A stretch of DNA of 64,000 bases, from contig NZ_BAAAEU010000006.1 in assembly GCF_039523175.1 (NCBI RefSeq), positions 372,001 through 436,000 of the forward strand. The letters are read 5' to 3'. The first letter of the stretch is position 1, and every line of letters begins with the position of its first letter. Below the pieces are notes generated by a model. It saw nothing but the letters and a program-made list of their open reading frames with translations. It was not told the origin of the DNA and ran no database searches. The translations under genes were made by a program, and so were the position numbers. This DNA comes from Dokdonella_A soli. GTDB lineage: Bacteria; Pseudomonadota; Gammaproteobacteria; Xanthomonadales; Rhodanobacteraceae. Below are positions 34,784 to 43,787 of the stretch, piece by piece.

Positions 34784-37192
34784 TCAAACGTCCAGATTGG
34801 CTACTCGCAGCGCGTTCTGCTCGATGAACGCGCGGCGCGGCTCGACCACATCGCCCATCAGCGTCGAGAAGATCTGGTCGGCGGCGACCGCGTCCTCGAT
34901 GCTGACCTGCAACAGGCGGCGCGTGTCCGGGTTGACCGTGGTTTCCCAGAGCTGCTCAGGGTTCATTTCACCGAGACCCTTGAAACGCTGGATCGTGCGG
35001 CCGCGCTTGGCCTCGTCCATCAGCCATTCGTAGGCCTGCGCGAACGTGGCGACCGCCTGCAGCTTGCCGCCGCGGCGCACATGCGCACCCGGCTGGACCA
35101 GTCCGGCGATCAATGCTCCCGCATCCGCGATCGGCTTGAACTCGGTCGCCGCGAGGAAACTGGCCGGCAGCACCTGGGTATGGCGCAGGCCGTGCTGGTC
35201 GCGATCGACGACCAGCGACGGAGCGTGCTCCGCACTGCCCGGCTGGATTCGCAGCGCGTAGCGCGGCCGGCCGAGCCCGGAAGCGGCCAGCGACGCCTGC
35301 AGGCGCGCGATCCAGGCGTCGAGCGCGACCGGGTTCTGCCACTGCTCGCCCGCCAGCGGCGCGTTGAGCAGCGCATGCAGCAGCGCGGCGTCAAAACGGA
35401 AACTCAGGCGTTCGATCTGGTCGAGCGCGGTGCGGTACGCCGCCATCAGCTTCTCGAGCCCGGCGCCGTTGACCGGCGGCACGTCAGCGGCATAGGCCAG
35501 TTCCGCGCCATCGACCGCGTTCGAGATCAGGTAGCCATTCAGCGCGGTGTCGTCCTTGAGGTACAGCTCCTGCTTGCCCTGCTTGAGCTTGTACAGCGGC
35601 GGCAGCCCGATGTAGACGTGGCCGCGCTCGATCAGTTCCGGCATCTGACGGTAGAAGAACGTCAGCAGCAGCGTGCGGATGTGCGAGCCGTCGACGTCCG
35701 CGTCGGTCATGATGATGATGCGGTGGTAGCGCAGCTTGGCGACGTTGAACTCGTCCTTGCCGATGCCGGTGCCGAGCGCGGTGATCAACGTGCCGACCTC
35801 GGCGCTGCCGAGCATGCGGTCGAAACGCGCGCGCTCGACATTGAGGATCTTGCCCTTCAGCGGCAGGATCGCCTGGTTCTTGCGGTTCCTGCCCTGCTTG
35901 GCCGAGCCACCGGCCGAGTCGCCCTCCACGATGAACAGTTCGCTGAGCGCCGGGTCCTTCTCCGAGCAGTCGGCGAGCTTGCCGGGCAGGCCGGCGATGT
36001 CGAGCGCGCCCTTGCGCCGGGTCATCTCGCGCGCCTTTCGCGCGGCCTCGCGCGCCCGCGCGGCGTCGACGACCTTGGCCGCGATTGCTCGCGCCTCGGC
36101 TGGATGTTCGAGCAGGAATTCCTCGAGTTTCTGGTTGACGATCGACTCGACGATGCCCTTGACCTCGCTGGAGACCAGCTTGTCCTTGGTTTGCGACGAG
36201 AATTTCGGATCCGGCACCTTGACCGACAGCACCGCGATCAGGCCTTCGCGCATGTCGTCGCCGGAGAGCGCGACCTTGGCGGTCTTCTGCAGGCCGGCGG
36301 CCTCGATGTAGTTGGACAGGGTGCGCGTCAGCGCGCCGCGGAAACCGGCCAGATGCGAGCCGCCGTCGCGCTGCGGGATGTTGTTGGTGAAGCAGAACAC
36401 GGTTTCCTGGTAAGCGTCGGTCCACTGCATCGCGACATCGACCGTGGTGCCCTCGTGCTGCGCGCTGAAATTGATCACTTTCGCGTGCAGCGGGGTCTTC
36501 AACAGGGCCAGATGCTCGACGAACGAGCGGATGCCGCCCTCGTACTCGAACACGTCGTGCCTGTCGGTGCGCTCGTCGAAGAGTTCGATCTTCACGCCGG
36601 AATTCAGGAACGACAGTTCGCGCATGCGCTTGGCGAGAATGTCGTAGTGGAACTCGATCGTGGAAAACGTGCCCAGACTGGGATGGAAGCGCACCGTGGT
36701 GCCGCGCTTCGTCGACGGACCGACAATTTTCAGCGGATACAGCGGTTCACCCAGCGCGTATTCCTGCTGGTGCTCGAAACCGTCGCGGTAGATCGTGAGC
36801 CAGAGATGATCGGACAGCGCGTTCACGACCGACACGCCGACGCCATGCAGGCCGCCCGAGACCTTGTAGCTGTTGTCGTCGAACTTGCCGCCGGCGTGCA
36901 GCACGGTCATCACGACCTCCGCCGAGGATCGGCCCTCGTCCGGCTGCATGTCGACCGGAATGCCGCGGCCGTTGTCATCGACGCTGACCGAGCCATCAGC
37001 CCGGATCGTGACCACGACGTGATCGCAGTAGCCCGCGAGCGCCTCGTCGATCGAGTTGTCGACGACCTCGAACACCATGTGATGCAGGCCGGTGCCGTCG
37101 TCGGTGTCACCGATATACATGCCGGGCCGCTTGCGCACAGCCTCGAGACCCTTCAGGACCTTGATCTTGCTGGAATCGTATTGATCGCTCAT
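34784..37192 (-). CDS. gyrB: DNA gyrase subunit B
   Basis: The 802-residue ATPase subunit of gyrase, which introduces negative supercoils. GHKL ATPase motifs: EVVDNSIDEALAGYCD, DNGRGIPVD, VLHAGGKFDD and SGGLHGVGVSVVNALS. TOPRIM motifs: LFIVEGDSAGGSAKQGR and MTDADVDGSHIRTLLLTFFYR. The C-terminus ends RRAFIEQNALRVANLD, the usual subunit-A contact. It also carries the roughly 170-residue insert typical of Gram-negative GyrB between TOPRIM and the tail. It follows recF in the standard dnaA-dnaN-recF-gyrB order. Confidence 0.98.
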   Translation of the reverse strand: MSDQYDSSKIKVLKGLEAVRKRPGMYIGDTDDGTGLHHMVFEVVDNSIDEALAGYCDHVVVTIRADGSVSVDDNGRGIPVDMQPDEGRSSAEVVMTVLHAGGKFDDNSYKVSGGLHGVGVSVVNALSDHLWLTIYRDGFEHQQEYALGEPLYPLKIVGPSTKRGTTVRFHPSLGTFSTIEFHYDILAKRMRELSFLNSGVKIELFDERTDRHDVFEYEGGIRSFVEHLALLKTPLHAKVINFSAQHEGTTVDVAMQWTDAYQETVFCFTNNIPQRDGGSHLAGFRGALTRTLSNYIEAAGLQKTAKVALSGDDMREGLIAVLSVKVPDPKFSSQTKDKLVSSEVKGIVESIVNQKLEEFLLEHPAEARAIAAKVVDAARAREAARKAREMTRRKGALDIAGLPGKLADCSEKDPALSELFIVEGDSAGGSAKQGRNRKNQAILPLKGKILNVERARFDRMLGSAEVGTLITALGTGIGKDEFNVAKLRYHRIIIMTDADVDGSHIRTLLLTFFYRQMPELIERGHVYIGLPPLYKLKQGKQELYLKDDTALNGYLISNAVDGAELAYAADVPPVNGAGLEKLMAAYRTALDQIERLSFRFDAALLHALLNAPLAGEQWQNPVALDAWIARLQASLAASGLGRPRYALRIQPGSAEHAPSLVVDRDQHGLRHTQVLPASFLAATEFKPIADAGALIAGLVQPGAHVRRGGKLQAVATFAQAYEWLMDEAKRGRTIQRFKGLGEMNPEQLWETTVNPDTRRLLQVSIEDAVAADQIFSTLMGDVVEPRRAFIEQNALRVANLDV

Positions 37193-37253
37193 GGGGCTCC
37201 GGGCACGGCGTCGCGCCGCGCTGAATAGGCCAAAACAGGCTGGAATCAGCCAA

Positions 37254-38333
37254 TTATAGCAGTGCGGCCGCTCGACCTTGTTCCACGTGGAACCTTTTGG
37301 CGGAAACGCCCAGGGCCGCCAACGCTGCAGGCTCCTCGGTTCCTGTCGCGAGCACCTGCGCGCCGCTCGCAGCCACCGTTGCGACCATCATGCGCTGATG
37401 CGCCTGGTCGACCTCGGAAGCGAGATCATCGAGACAGACAACCGGATACTCGCCCGCGCGCTGCGCAAACAGGTGCGCCTGTGCCATCACGCACGCGAAC
37501 GCACAGAGCTTTTCCTGCCCGCGCGACAGGTGTTCGCGGCGCGGCGCGGTCTCGAAGCCGATCGACCAGTCCGCCCGATGCGGTCCGGCGCTGGTGTGCC
37601 CGCGTGCAAGATCCCGGGCGCGCCGCGCCGCCAGCACTTCGGCCAACGGGCGCTCCGCTTCGAAACCAGGATGGAAAGCGAGCTGCGGTTCGCCGAGCTC
37701 GGCCAACAGATCGCGCAACAGACCGGCCAGGATCGGCCGCAGCGCATCGAAGTAGTCGCGGCGCATCATGGTCAGTGGTTCGGCGGCCCGCGCAAGCTCC
37801 TGGTCCCAGACATCGAGATCCGCCCCCGAGGCGTCGCCGCGCAGCAGTGCATTGCGTTGCTTCAACGCGCGCTGGTAGCGCCGCCAGTGCAGCAGGAAAT
37901 CATGTTCCACGTGGAACACACCCCAGTCGAGGAAGCGTCGGCGTTCCTCGGAGGGTCCGGAAATGAGTTCGTGCGAACCCGGCTCGAAACAGAGCACCGC
38001 GGTATGCCGCATGAGTTCGGCGGCCGCGATCGACTCTCCGGCCAGCCGGGCGACCAGCCGCCCGCCGTTTCGGGCTAGCCCGACGCGCTCGATCGCGGAC
38101 GACGCGGTCTCGAGTTCGCCGTACACCGAATAACCGGAACTGCCGTGCCGGACCAGCGCATCCTGGCCGCCCACTCGGAACGAGCGACCGTGCGACAACA
38201 GGAAGGCCGCCTCGAGCAGGCTCGTCTTGCCGGCACCGTTCGTGCCGAGGAACAGGTTCCAGCCGGATGCAAGCTCGAGCTCCAGCTGCTCGATCAACCG
38301 CAGATTCTGGATGCGCAGGCGACGCAGCTCCAC
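37254..38333 (-). CDS. recF: DNA replication/repair protein RecF
   Basis: A 359-residue SMC-like ATPase that loads RecA at gaps. Walker A is GTNGAGKTSLLEA near residue 30, the signature is HLSRGQEKLCAFA near 270 and Walker B is VVCLDDLASEVD near 305. The start has AAGGAGG-like sequence upstream (38350 region). Two parS-like palindromes lie inside the gene and are read as FHVE peptides (VFHVEH and RFHVEQ). It is placed between dnaN and gyrB, as usual. Confidence 0.97.
   Translation of the reverse strand: MELRRLRIQNLRLIEQLELELASGWNLFLGTNGAGKTSLLEAAFLLSHGRSFRVGGQDALVRHGSSGYSVYGELETASSAIERVGLARNGGRLVARLAGESIAAAELMRHTAVLCFEPGSHELISGPSEERRRFLDWGVFHVEHDFLLHWRRYQRALKQRNALLRGDASGADLDVWDQELARAAEPLTMMRRDYFDALRPILAGLLRDLLAELGEPQLAFHPGFEAERPLAEVLAARRARDLARGHTSAGPHRADWSIGFETAPRREHLSRGQEKLCAFACVMAQAHLFAQRAGEYPVVCLDDLASEVDQAHQRMMVATVAASGAQVLATGTEEPAALAALGVSAKRFHVEQGRAAALL
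37279..37294. promoter_or_regulatory. parS: parS-like site 1
   Basis: TGTTCCACGTGGAACC, 15 of 16 positions of the bacterial ParB-binding consensus TGTTCCACGTGGAACA. It overlaps the last codons of recF. Confidence 0.8.
37903..37918. promoter_or_regulatory. parS: parS-like site 2
   Basis: TGTTCCACGTGGAACA, a perfect 16-bp palindrome identical to the Gram-negative parS consensus, within recF. Together with site 1 it indicates a ParB nucleation area about 2 kb from the oriC candidate. Confidence 0.88.
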
Positions 38334-38393
38334 AGCGGGTTCACCCTTGCGCTGTAAGGAGGTCGGCGCCGCTGCGCCGGATCGCGAAGCCCT

Positions 38394-39494
38394 TCAGAGC
38401 CGCAGAGGCATGATCACGTGGCGCGTGTCTTCGGATTCGGGCTTGCGCACCAGGCAGCTCGATTGACCATCGCGCAGACACAACAGCACCTCGTCACCGC
38501 CAAGCGCCCCCAGCGCATCGAGCAGGTAGTTCACGTTGAAGCCGACACTGAGCTCGGCCACGCCGGTTTTTGCCTCGACTTCCTCGATGGCCTCTTCCTG
38601 CTCGGGATTGTGCGCGACGATGCGCAGCCGGTTCGGGCCGACCTCGAGCTTGACGCCGCGGTACTTCTCGTTCGACAGGATCGCTGCACGCTGCAAAGCC
38701 GCGCGCACGTCGTCACGCTGCACGCGGACTTCCTTGTCGGCGCCGATCGGAATCACCGCCTCGTAGTCGGGGAAGCGGCCATCGATCAGCTTCGAGGTAA
38801 AGGTCACACCACCGCGGCGCACGCGCAGGTGATTGCGCGCAAATTCGAGCTCGACCGTCCCCTCTCCCGGTTCGAACAGTCCCTGCAGTTCGACCACACC
38901 CTTGCGCGGCACGATGACCTGACGCGGCGTAGACACCTTGGTGTCGATACGTGTCTCGGCCAGCGCGAGCCGATGGCCGTCGGTCGCGACACAGCGCAGA
39001 ACGTGCTCGCGCAGATCCAGCAGCATCCCGTTTAGGTAGTAGCGAACGTCCTGGTGCGCCATCGCGAAGCCGGTGCGATCCATCAGCTCCTTCAGCGTCG
39101 CTTCCGGCAAGGTCACACGCTCAACCAGCTCGATATTCTCGATCACCGGGAATTCCGTGGCCGGCAGGGTCGCCAACGTGAACCGGCTGCGACCAGCGCT
39201 CACGGTTACCCGTTCGCCGCTCTGTTCGAGTTTGATCCGGCAGCCGTCCGGCAATGCGCGGCAGATATCGAACAGCTTGCGCGCGGGGATCGTGACTTCA
39301 CCGGAATCCAGGTCGTCCGCTTCGGTGCGAGCGACCATCTCGACTTCGAGGTCGGTTCCAGTCAGCGAAACGCCGGTTGTGTCGACGACCACGAGCAGAT
39401 TGGCCAGCACCGGCAAGGTCTGGCGGCGTTCAACCACGCCGACAACCTGTTGCAGGCGTTTCAGGAATGCTTCGCGCTGAATGCTGAATCGCAT
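38394..39494 (-). CDS. dnaN: DNA polymerase III beta subunit (sliding clamp)
   Basis: The 366-residue clamp with the N-terminal MRFSIQREAFLKRLQQVVGVVERRQTLPVLANLLV, the middle domain with VRYYLNGMLLDLREHVLRCVATDGHRLA, and the conserved C-terminal end LVRKPESEDTRHVIMPLRL that forms the protein-binding pocket. It encircles DNA and tethers the polymerase. Standard length and position after dnaA. Confidence 0.98.
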   Translation of the reverse strand: MRFSIQREAFLKRLQQVVGVVERRQTLPVLANLLVVVDTTGVSLTGTDLEVEMVARTEADDLDSGEVTIPARKLFDICRALPDGCRIKLEQSGERVTVSAGRSRFTLATLPATEFPVIENIELVERVTLPEATLKELMDRTGFAMAHQDVRYYLNGMLLDLREHVLRCVATDGHRLALAETRIDTKVSTPRQVIVPRKGVVELQGLFEPGEGTVELEFARNHLRVRRGGVTFTSKLIDGRFPDYEAVIPIGADKEVRVQRDDVRAALQRAAILSNEKYRGVKLEVGPNRLRIVAHNPEQEEAIEEVEAKTGVAELSVGFNVNYLLDALGALGGDEVLLCLRDGQSSCLVRKPESEDTRHVIMPLRL

Positions 39495-39742
39495 GGTCTG
39501 CCGGTCCTGTCTTTGGTTTTGTTTATGTGGAACGTTTGGTTGTTGCTGTGTCTGTGGAGAACCGCAAAAAGCGCAAAATGTCTTTATTAATCAACGGGCT
39601 ATACGCTTATCTTCTGCGGGAGAAACCCGGTCGCCGCTTGTGGGTCATCTGTGGATAATAATCGCGCCACGCGCTCCGCACAGCTTGTCCACAGCTTTTC
39701 GATGCGGTTGCCCTTCGCCCGGCCGGGCCAGGCGCGTATCCC
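39495..39742. other. oriC: Candidate oriC in the dnaA-dnaN gap
   Basis: A 248-base gap holding a perfect DnaA box on the minus strand (TGTGGATAA, 39650-39658), and two one-mismatch boxes (TGTGGAGAA at 39553-39561, TTGTCCACA at 39685-39693). AT-rich DNA between them (TCTTTATTAATCAACG, ATACGCTTATCTTC; about 39575-39615) could be the unwinding element. As I recall, the Xanthomonas origin was mapped to this gap, which supports the call. Confidence 0.65.
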
Positions 39743-41062
39743 CTATTCGGTCAACGTCCGTACCAGCTTTTCCCAGTCCTGACGCAGCTTGCCGTCGGTC
39801 TCGCGCAGGTCGCGGATGGTCCGGCACGCGTGCAGCACGGTCGTGTGGTCGCGACCGCCGAACGCATCGCCAATCTCGGGCAGGCTGTGCTCAGTCAATT
39901 CCTTGGCCAGTGCCATCGCCATCTGCCGCGGCCGCGCGATCGAGCGGCTGCGCTTCTTCGAGAGCAGGTCCGCCAGACGCAGCTGGAAGTAGTCTGCCAC
40001 TATCCTCTGGATGTTGGGCATCGTGATCGCCTGCGCGTGCACGGTCAGCAGGTCGCGCAGGGTTTCCTGCGCGAACTCCAGGCCGATGCGCCGGCCCTCG
40101 AAGTTTGCACGCGCGACCAGCGTGTTCAATGCGCCCTCGAGATCTCGCACATTCGAGCGCATGCGCTTGGCCATCAGCACCGCGACTTCTTCCGGCAAGT
40201 CGACGCCCTTCGCTTGCGCTTTGGCCAGCACGATTGCGGCGCGGGTCTCGAAATCCGGCGGCTCGATAGCGACCGAAAGACCCCAGCCGAGGCGCGACTT
40301 CAAGCGCGGTTCGAGGTTGTCGACTTCCTTCGGATAGCGATCGCAGGTCAGGATGATCTGCTGCTTGCCCTCGAACAGCGCGTTGAAGGTATGGAAGAAC
40401 TCCTCCTGCGTGGTGTTCTTGCCGGCGAAGAACTGGATGTCGTCGATCAGCAGGGCATCGACCGTGCGGAAGCGCCGCTTGAACTCGTCCATGCCCTTCT
40501 GCTGCAGCGCGCGCACCATGCCGCTGACGAACTGCTCCGAACGCAGGTACAGCACCTTCACGTCGGGCTTGTTCGCGCGCATCAGGTTGCCGGCCGCGTG
40601 CATCAGATGCGTCTTGCCCAGTCCGGTGCCGCCGTACAGCAACAGGGGGTTGTAGGCGCGGCCTGGATTCATCGCGACCTGGGTCGCGGCGGCCTTGCCG
40701 AGCTGGTTCGACTTGCCCTCAACGAAATTCTCGAACGTGTAGTTCGGATCGATGTTCGATTCGGCAACCGTTCGTTCGGGTGCCTTGGCGCGCGCGGGCG
40801 CCTTGGGTGTCGCGCGCAAGTTGCTGCGTGTGCCAACCTGCACATCCACTGCGACCGCGCCGCCAGCGAGATGTTCGAGCACTGCGAGAATGCGGTCGAG
40901 AAAGCGCTCGCGCACGGTCTCCATCGTGTACGCGTTCGGCGCCCACAGGATGAAGCCCGATTCGTCCTCGCCCGCCTGCAGGGGTGCCAGATAGGTATGA
41001 ATATCCTCCGCGCTGAATTCCGCCTCGAGGCGGGAAAGGCAGCGGCGCCAAAGTTCGCTCAT
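39743..41062 (-). CDS. dnaA: Chromosomal replication initiator DnaA
   Basis: The 439-residue initiator: N-terminal DnaB-binding domain (MSELWRRCLSRLEAEFSAED), variable Ala/Pro linker near 90-105, AAA+ domain with Walker A GGTGLGKTHLMHA and Walker B LLIDDIQFFAGK, and the DNA-binding domain IV with the signature GGRDHTTVLHACRTI. ATG 41062 is chosen to match the family N-terminus. It is divergent from rpmH, as usual. Confidence 0.98.
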   Translation of the reverse strand: MSELWRRCLSRLEAEFSAEDIHTYLAPLQAGEDESGFILWAPNAYTMETVRERFLDRILAVLEHLAGGAVAVDVQVGTRSNLRATPKAPARAKAPERTVAESNIDPNYTFENFVEGKSNQLGKAAATQVAMNPGRAYNPLLLYGGTGLGKTHLMHAAGNLMRANKPDVKVLYLRSEQFVSGMVRALQQKGMDEFKRRFRTVDALLIDDIQFFAGKNTTQEEFFHTFNALFEGKQQIILTCDRYPKEVDNLEPRLKSRLGWGLSVAIEPPDFETRAAIVLAKAQAKGVDLPEEVAVLMAKRMRSNVRDLEGALNTLVARANFEGRRIGLEFAQETLRDLLTVHAQAITMPNIQRIVADYFQLRLADLLSKKRSRSIARPRQMAMALAKELTEHSLPEIGDAFGGRDHTTVLHACRTIRDLRETDGKLRQDWEKLVRTLTE

Positions 41063-41403
41063 GCGTGGGTACAATTCCAGGAAGCCGGCATCGCGCAGGG
41101 GGACACTTCGATGCGCCGGGCAGAAGCGGAAGTCTAGCAGCGTCGCGATACTGTCCACAGGTTATGCACGGACGTTTGCACCGAGCCCACCGCAGGGCGC
41201 GCTTTGCCTGCCGGGCTATCGGCGGCGACGTCCGAAGCCGCTCTGCCCACAGGTTTTCATTCCGTCCCGGCGTTGTGCCGAGGGGATCGGAACGAACGCC
41301 AGCGCAGGCTTGACGACCCCGCCGCGGGCCTCTCGCGGCTTGACATGCCGGCATCCGGACCCTACCATCCGCGCCCTTTTCCCCCGATACCGACGTTACG
41401 CTC
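41063..41403. promoter_or_regulatory. Divergent dnaA / rpmH promoter region
   Basis: A 341-base gap. Near 41151-41170 the sequence CTGTCCACAGGTTATGCACG contains weak DnaA-box-like sites, and CTGCCCACAGG occurs at about 41244, which may serve dnaA autoregulation. TTGACA-like elements precede rpmH (CTTGACATGCCGG near 41339). No gene is seen. Confidence 0.5.
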
Positions 41404-41544
41404 ATGGCCACCAAGCGCACCTATCAGCCGAGCAACCTCAAGCGTGCGCGCGACCACGGTTTCCGTGCGCGCATGAAGACCCGTGGCGGCCGTGCCGTCA
41501 TCAACGCGCGTCGCGCCAAGGGTCGCAAGCGTCTCGCGGTCTGA
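41404..41544 (+). CDS. rpmH: 50S ribosomal protein L34
   Basis: A 46-residue ribosomal protein, MATKRTYQPSNLKRARDHGF at the start, with the invariant FRARMKTRGGRAVINARRAKGRKRL region. It is basic and of standard length. It starts the plus-strand unit with rnpA and yidC. Confidence 0.98.
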   Translation: MATKRTYQPSNLKRARDHGFRARMKTRGGRAVINARRAKGRKRLAV

Positions 41545-41564
41545 CCGCCACGTTTGACACCGCA

Positions 41565-41945
41565 ATGGCGCCCGCCCCGTTCCCGCGTGCGGCGCGCCTG
41601 CTGACCCCGAAGGATTTCGCGCGGCTGCGCACCGTCAGCCGGCGCGTCGGCACCCGTCATTTCAGCGCCGAAGTCGCCGCCAACGAACTCGGCGGCGCGC
41701 GCCTCGGCCTCGCGGTCTCCAAGCGCGTCTCGAAGAAGGCGGTGCGCCGCAACCGCATCAAGCGCATCGCTCGCGACAGTTTCCGCCATACGCGCGACGG
41801 ACTTCCCGCCGTCGACATCCTGCTGGTGGCGCGATTCAGCGCCGACCAGGAGGACAATGCCAGCCTGCGCGCAGAGCTCGTCCGTCTCTGGCAACGCATC
41901 GCGACATTGAACGGCGCCGAGGGCGTCGGCACAATGCGCGCCTGA
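41565..41945 (+). CDS. rnpA: Ribonuclease P protein component
   Basis: A 126-residue basic protein that assists the catalytic RNA in removing tRNA leaders. The RNR motif region AVSKRVSKKAVRRNRIKRIARDSFR is intact, with RLLTPKDFARL before it and DILLVARFSA after it. ATG 41565 is used; it lies 20 bases after rpmH. The small yidD gene often found after rnpA is absent here. Confidence 0.95.
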   Translation: MAPAPFPRAARLLTPKDFARLRTVSRRVGTRHFSAEVAANELGGARLGLAVSKRVSKKAVRRNRIKRIARDSFRHTRDGLPAVDILLVARFSADQEDNASLRAELVRLWQRIATLNGAEGVGTMRA

Positions 41946-42067
41946 TCCAGCACCGCGCAGCGTTCGCGCGGCGTCCATCCGCCCCGGGCATCGCTACCGC
42001 CACGTGCAGCACGCGCGACCGGCCGCGGTCCGCCGGCGCCGTACTCCTCGCGCCTTTCGATCCTGTC

Positions 42068-43783
42068 ATGACGACCCCACGCAACCTGCTTCTGATCGCC
42101 CTGCTGTTCATCGGCTACCTGCTCTGGATGCAGTGGCAGGAGGACTACAACCACGCGCCGGCCCCGGCGGCGGGGTCCGTGTCGGAAACCTCGCCATCGG
42201 CGGGCTCGCCGGCAGCCGCGAATGGCGCGGATGTACCGACCGCGAGCGTTACGACGACGACCGCCGCCGCCGCGGCACCACCGCTCTCGACGAGTGCGTC
42301 GACGGCCGCACATGTCGTGGTCACTACCGACGTGCTGCGCGTCGAGATCGATCCGGCCGGCGCCAGCGTGGTCGTCGCCGACCTGCTCGCGTATCCGCAG
42401 CAGCCGAAGGATCTCGCGCATCCGGTGCGCCTGCTCGACAGCCGTGACGCGACCTTCTTCGAGGCACAGAGCGGCCTGGTCAGCGCGAATGGCGCCGCGC
42501 CGGACCATCAATCGCTGTTCACCGCCGAGAAGAACGACTACACGCTCGCCGCCGGCACCGACACGCTCGACGTGCCGCTGATCTGGACCGATGCATCCGG
42601 CCTCACGGTGCGCAAGGTGTTCGTGTTCAAGCGCGCCAGCTACGTGATCGAGCAGCGCCAGGAAATCGAGAACAAGGGCAGCGCGAGCTGGAGCGGCAAC
42701 GCGTACCGCCAGCTGCAGCGCGTGCCGCCGATCGTCGACACCGCCGGCCTCAAGGGCTACAGCAACACCGAGCGCTACAGCTTCGCCGGGGCCGCGTGGT
42801 ACAGCACGGCCGACAAGTTCCAGAAACTGAAATTCGACCACTTCGAGAAGGAACCGCTGGACAAGAGCTTCAACGGTGGCTGGGCCGCGTTGCTGCAGCA
42901 CTACTTCTTCGCGGCATGGATTCCGCTCGCCGGCGAGACCGACCAGTACGTGACCAAGACGTATCTGGCCAAGGCAAGACAGGGCGAGGACATCCGGCGC
43001 TACCTGATCCGCACGCAGTCACCGCCGATCACGGTCGCGCCCGGTGAAACGAAAACCGACAGCGCGCGTCTGTACATCGGTCCGAAACTGCAGGGCACGC
43101 TCGACCAGGTCGCGCCCGGGCTGTCGCTGACCGTCGACTACGGCATCTTCACCGTGATCGCGGAGCCGCTGCACTGGCTGCTCGCGCAATTGCACAAGCT
43201 GACCGGCAACTGGGGCCTCGCGATCATCCTGCTCGTGCTGCTGATCAAGGCCGCCTTCTTCAAGCTCAGCGAAACGCAGTTCCGCTCCGGCGCGAAAATG
43301 CGCAAGCTGCAGCCGCGCATCGCCGCGCTCAAGGAGCGCTACGGCGACGATCGCCAGAAGATGAACACGGCGATGATGGAGCTGTACCAGAAGGAGAAAG
43401 TGAATCCGCTCGCCGGCTGCCTGCCGATGGTCGTGCAGATCCCGGTGTTCTTCGCGTTGTACTGGGTGCTGCTCGAGAGCGTCGAACTGCGCCAGGCGCC
43501 GTTCGTGGGCTGGATCCAGAACCTGACCGCGCCGGATCCGTACTTCGTGCTGCCGGTGCTGAACGCTGCGGTGATGATCGCGACGCAGTACCTGACGCCG
43601 ACCGCGGGCATGGACCCGACCCAGGCCAAGATGATGAAGATCATGCCGCTCGTGTTCTCGGTACTGTTCGCGTTCTTCCCGGCCGGCCTCGTCCTCTATT
43701 ACGTCGTCAACGGCGGCCTCGGTCTGCTGCAGCAGTGGATCATCACCCGACGCATCGACGCCGGCGAGACCGCCAAAGCCTGA
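42068..43783 (+). CDS. yidC: Membrane protein insertase YidC
   Basis: The 571-residue Gram-negative form: N-terminal anchor (NLLLIALLFIGYLLWMQWQ), Ala/Thr/Ser-rich linker, periplasmic beta domain from about 75 to 330, and the conserved five-helix core (WGLAIILLVLLIKAAFFKL, CLPMVVQIPVFFALYWVLL, AAVMIATQYLTP, MPLVFSVLFAFFPAGLVLYYVVN). It inserts inner-membrane proteins alone or with Sec. Confidence 0.97.
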   Translation: MTTPRNLLLIALLFIGYLLWMQWQEDYNHAPAPAAGSVSETSPSAGSPAAANGADVPTASVTTTTAAAAAPPLSTSASTAAHVVVTTDVLRVEIDPAGASVVVADLLAYPQQPKDLAHPVRLLDSRDATFFEAQSGLVSANGAAPDHQSLFTAEKNDYTLAAGTDTLDVPLIWTDASGLTVRKVFVFKRASYVIEQRQEIENKGSASWSGNAYRQLQRVPPIVDTAGLKGYSNTERYSFAGAAWYSTADKFQKLKFDHFEKEPLDKSFNGGWAALLQHYFFAAWIPLAGETDQYVTKTYLAKARQGEDIRRYLIRTQSPPITVAPGETKTDSARLYIGPKLQGTLDQVAPGLSLTVDYGIFTVIAEPLHWLLAQLHKLTGNWGLAIILLVLLIKAAFFKLSETQFRSGAKMRKLQPRIAALKERYGDDRQKMNTAMMELYQKEKVNPLAGCLPMVVQIPVFFALYWVLLESVELRQAPFVGWIQNLTAPDPYFVLPVLNAAVMIATQYLTPTAGMDPTQAKMMKIMPLVFSVLFAFFPAGLVLYYVVNGGLGLLQQWIITRRIDAGETAKA

Positions 43784-43787
43784 TGCC

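Noticed and set aside
35081..37228. 715-residue plus-strand frame opposite gyrB
   Set aside because: It is antisense to a universally conserved gene and has no recognisable domains.
41140..41260. DnaA boxes upstream of dnaA as the main origin
   Set aside because: CTGTCCACA and TTATGCACG differ at one or more key positions; the dnaA-dnaN gap has the perfect box and better AT content.
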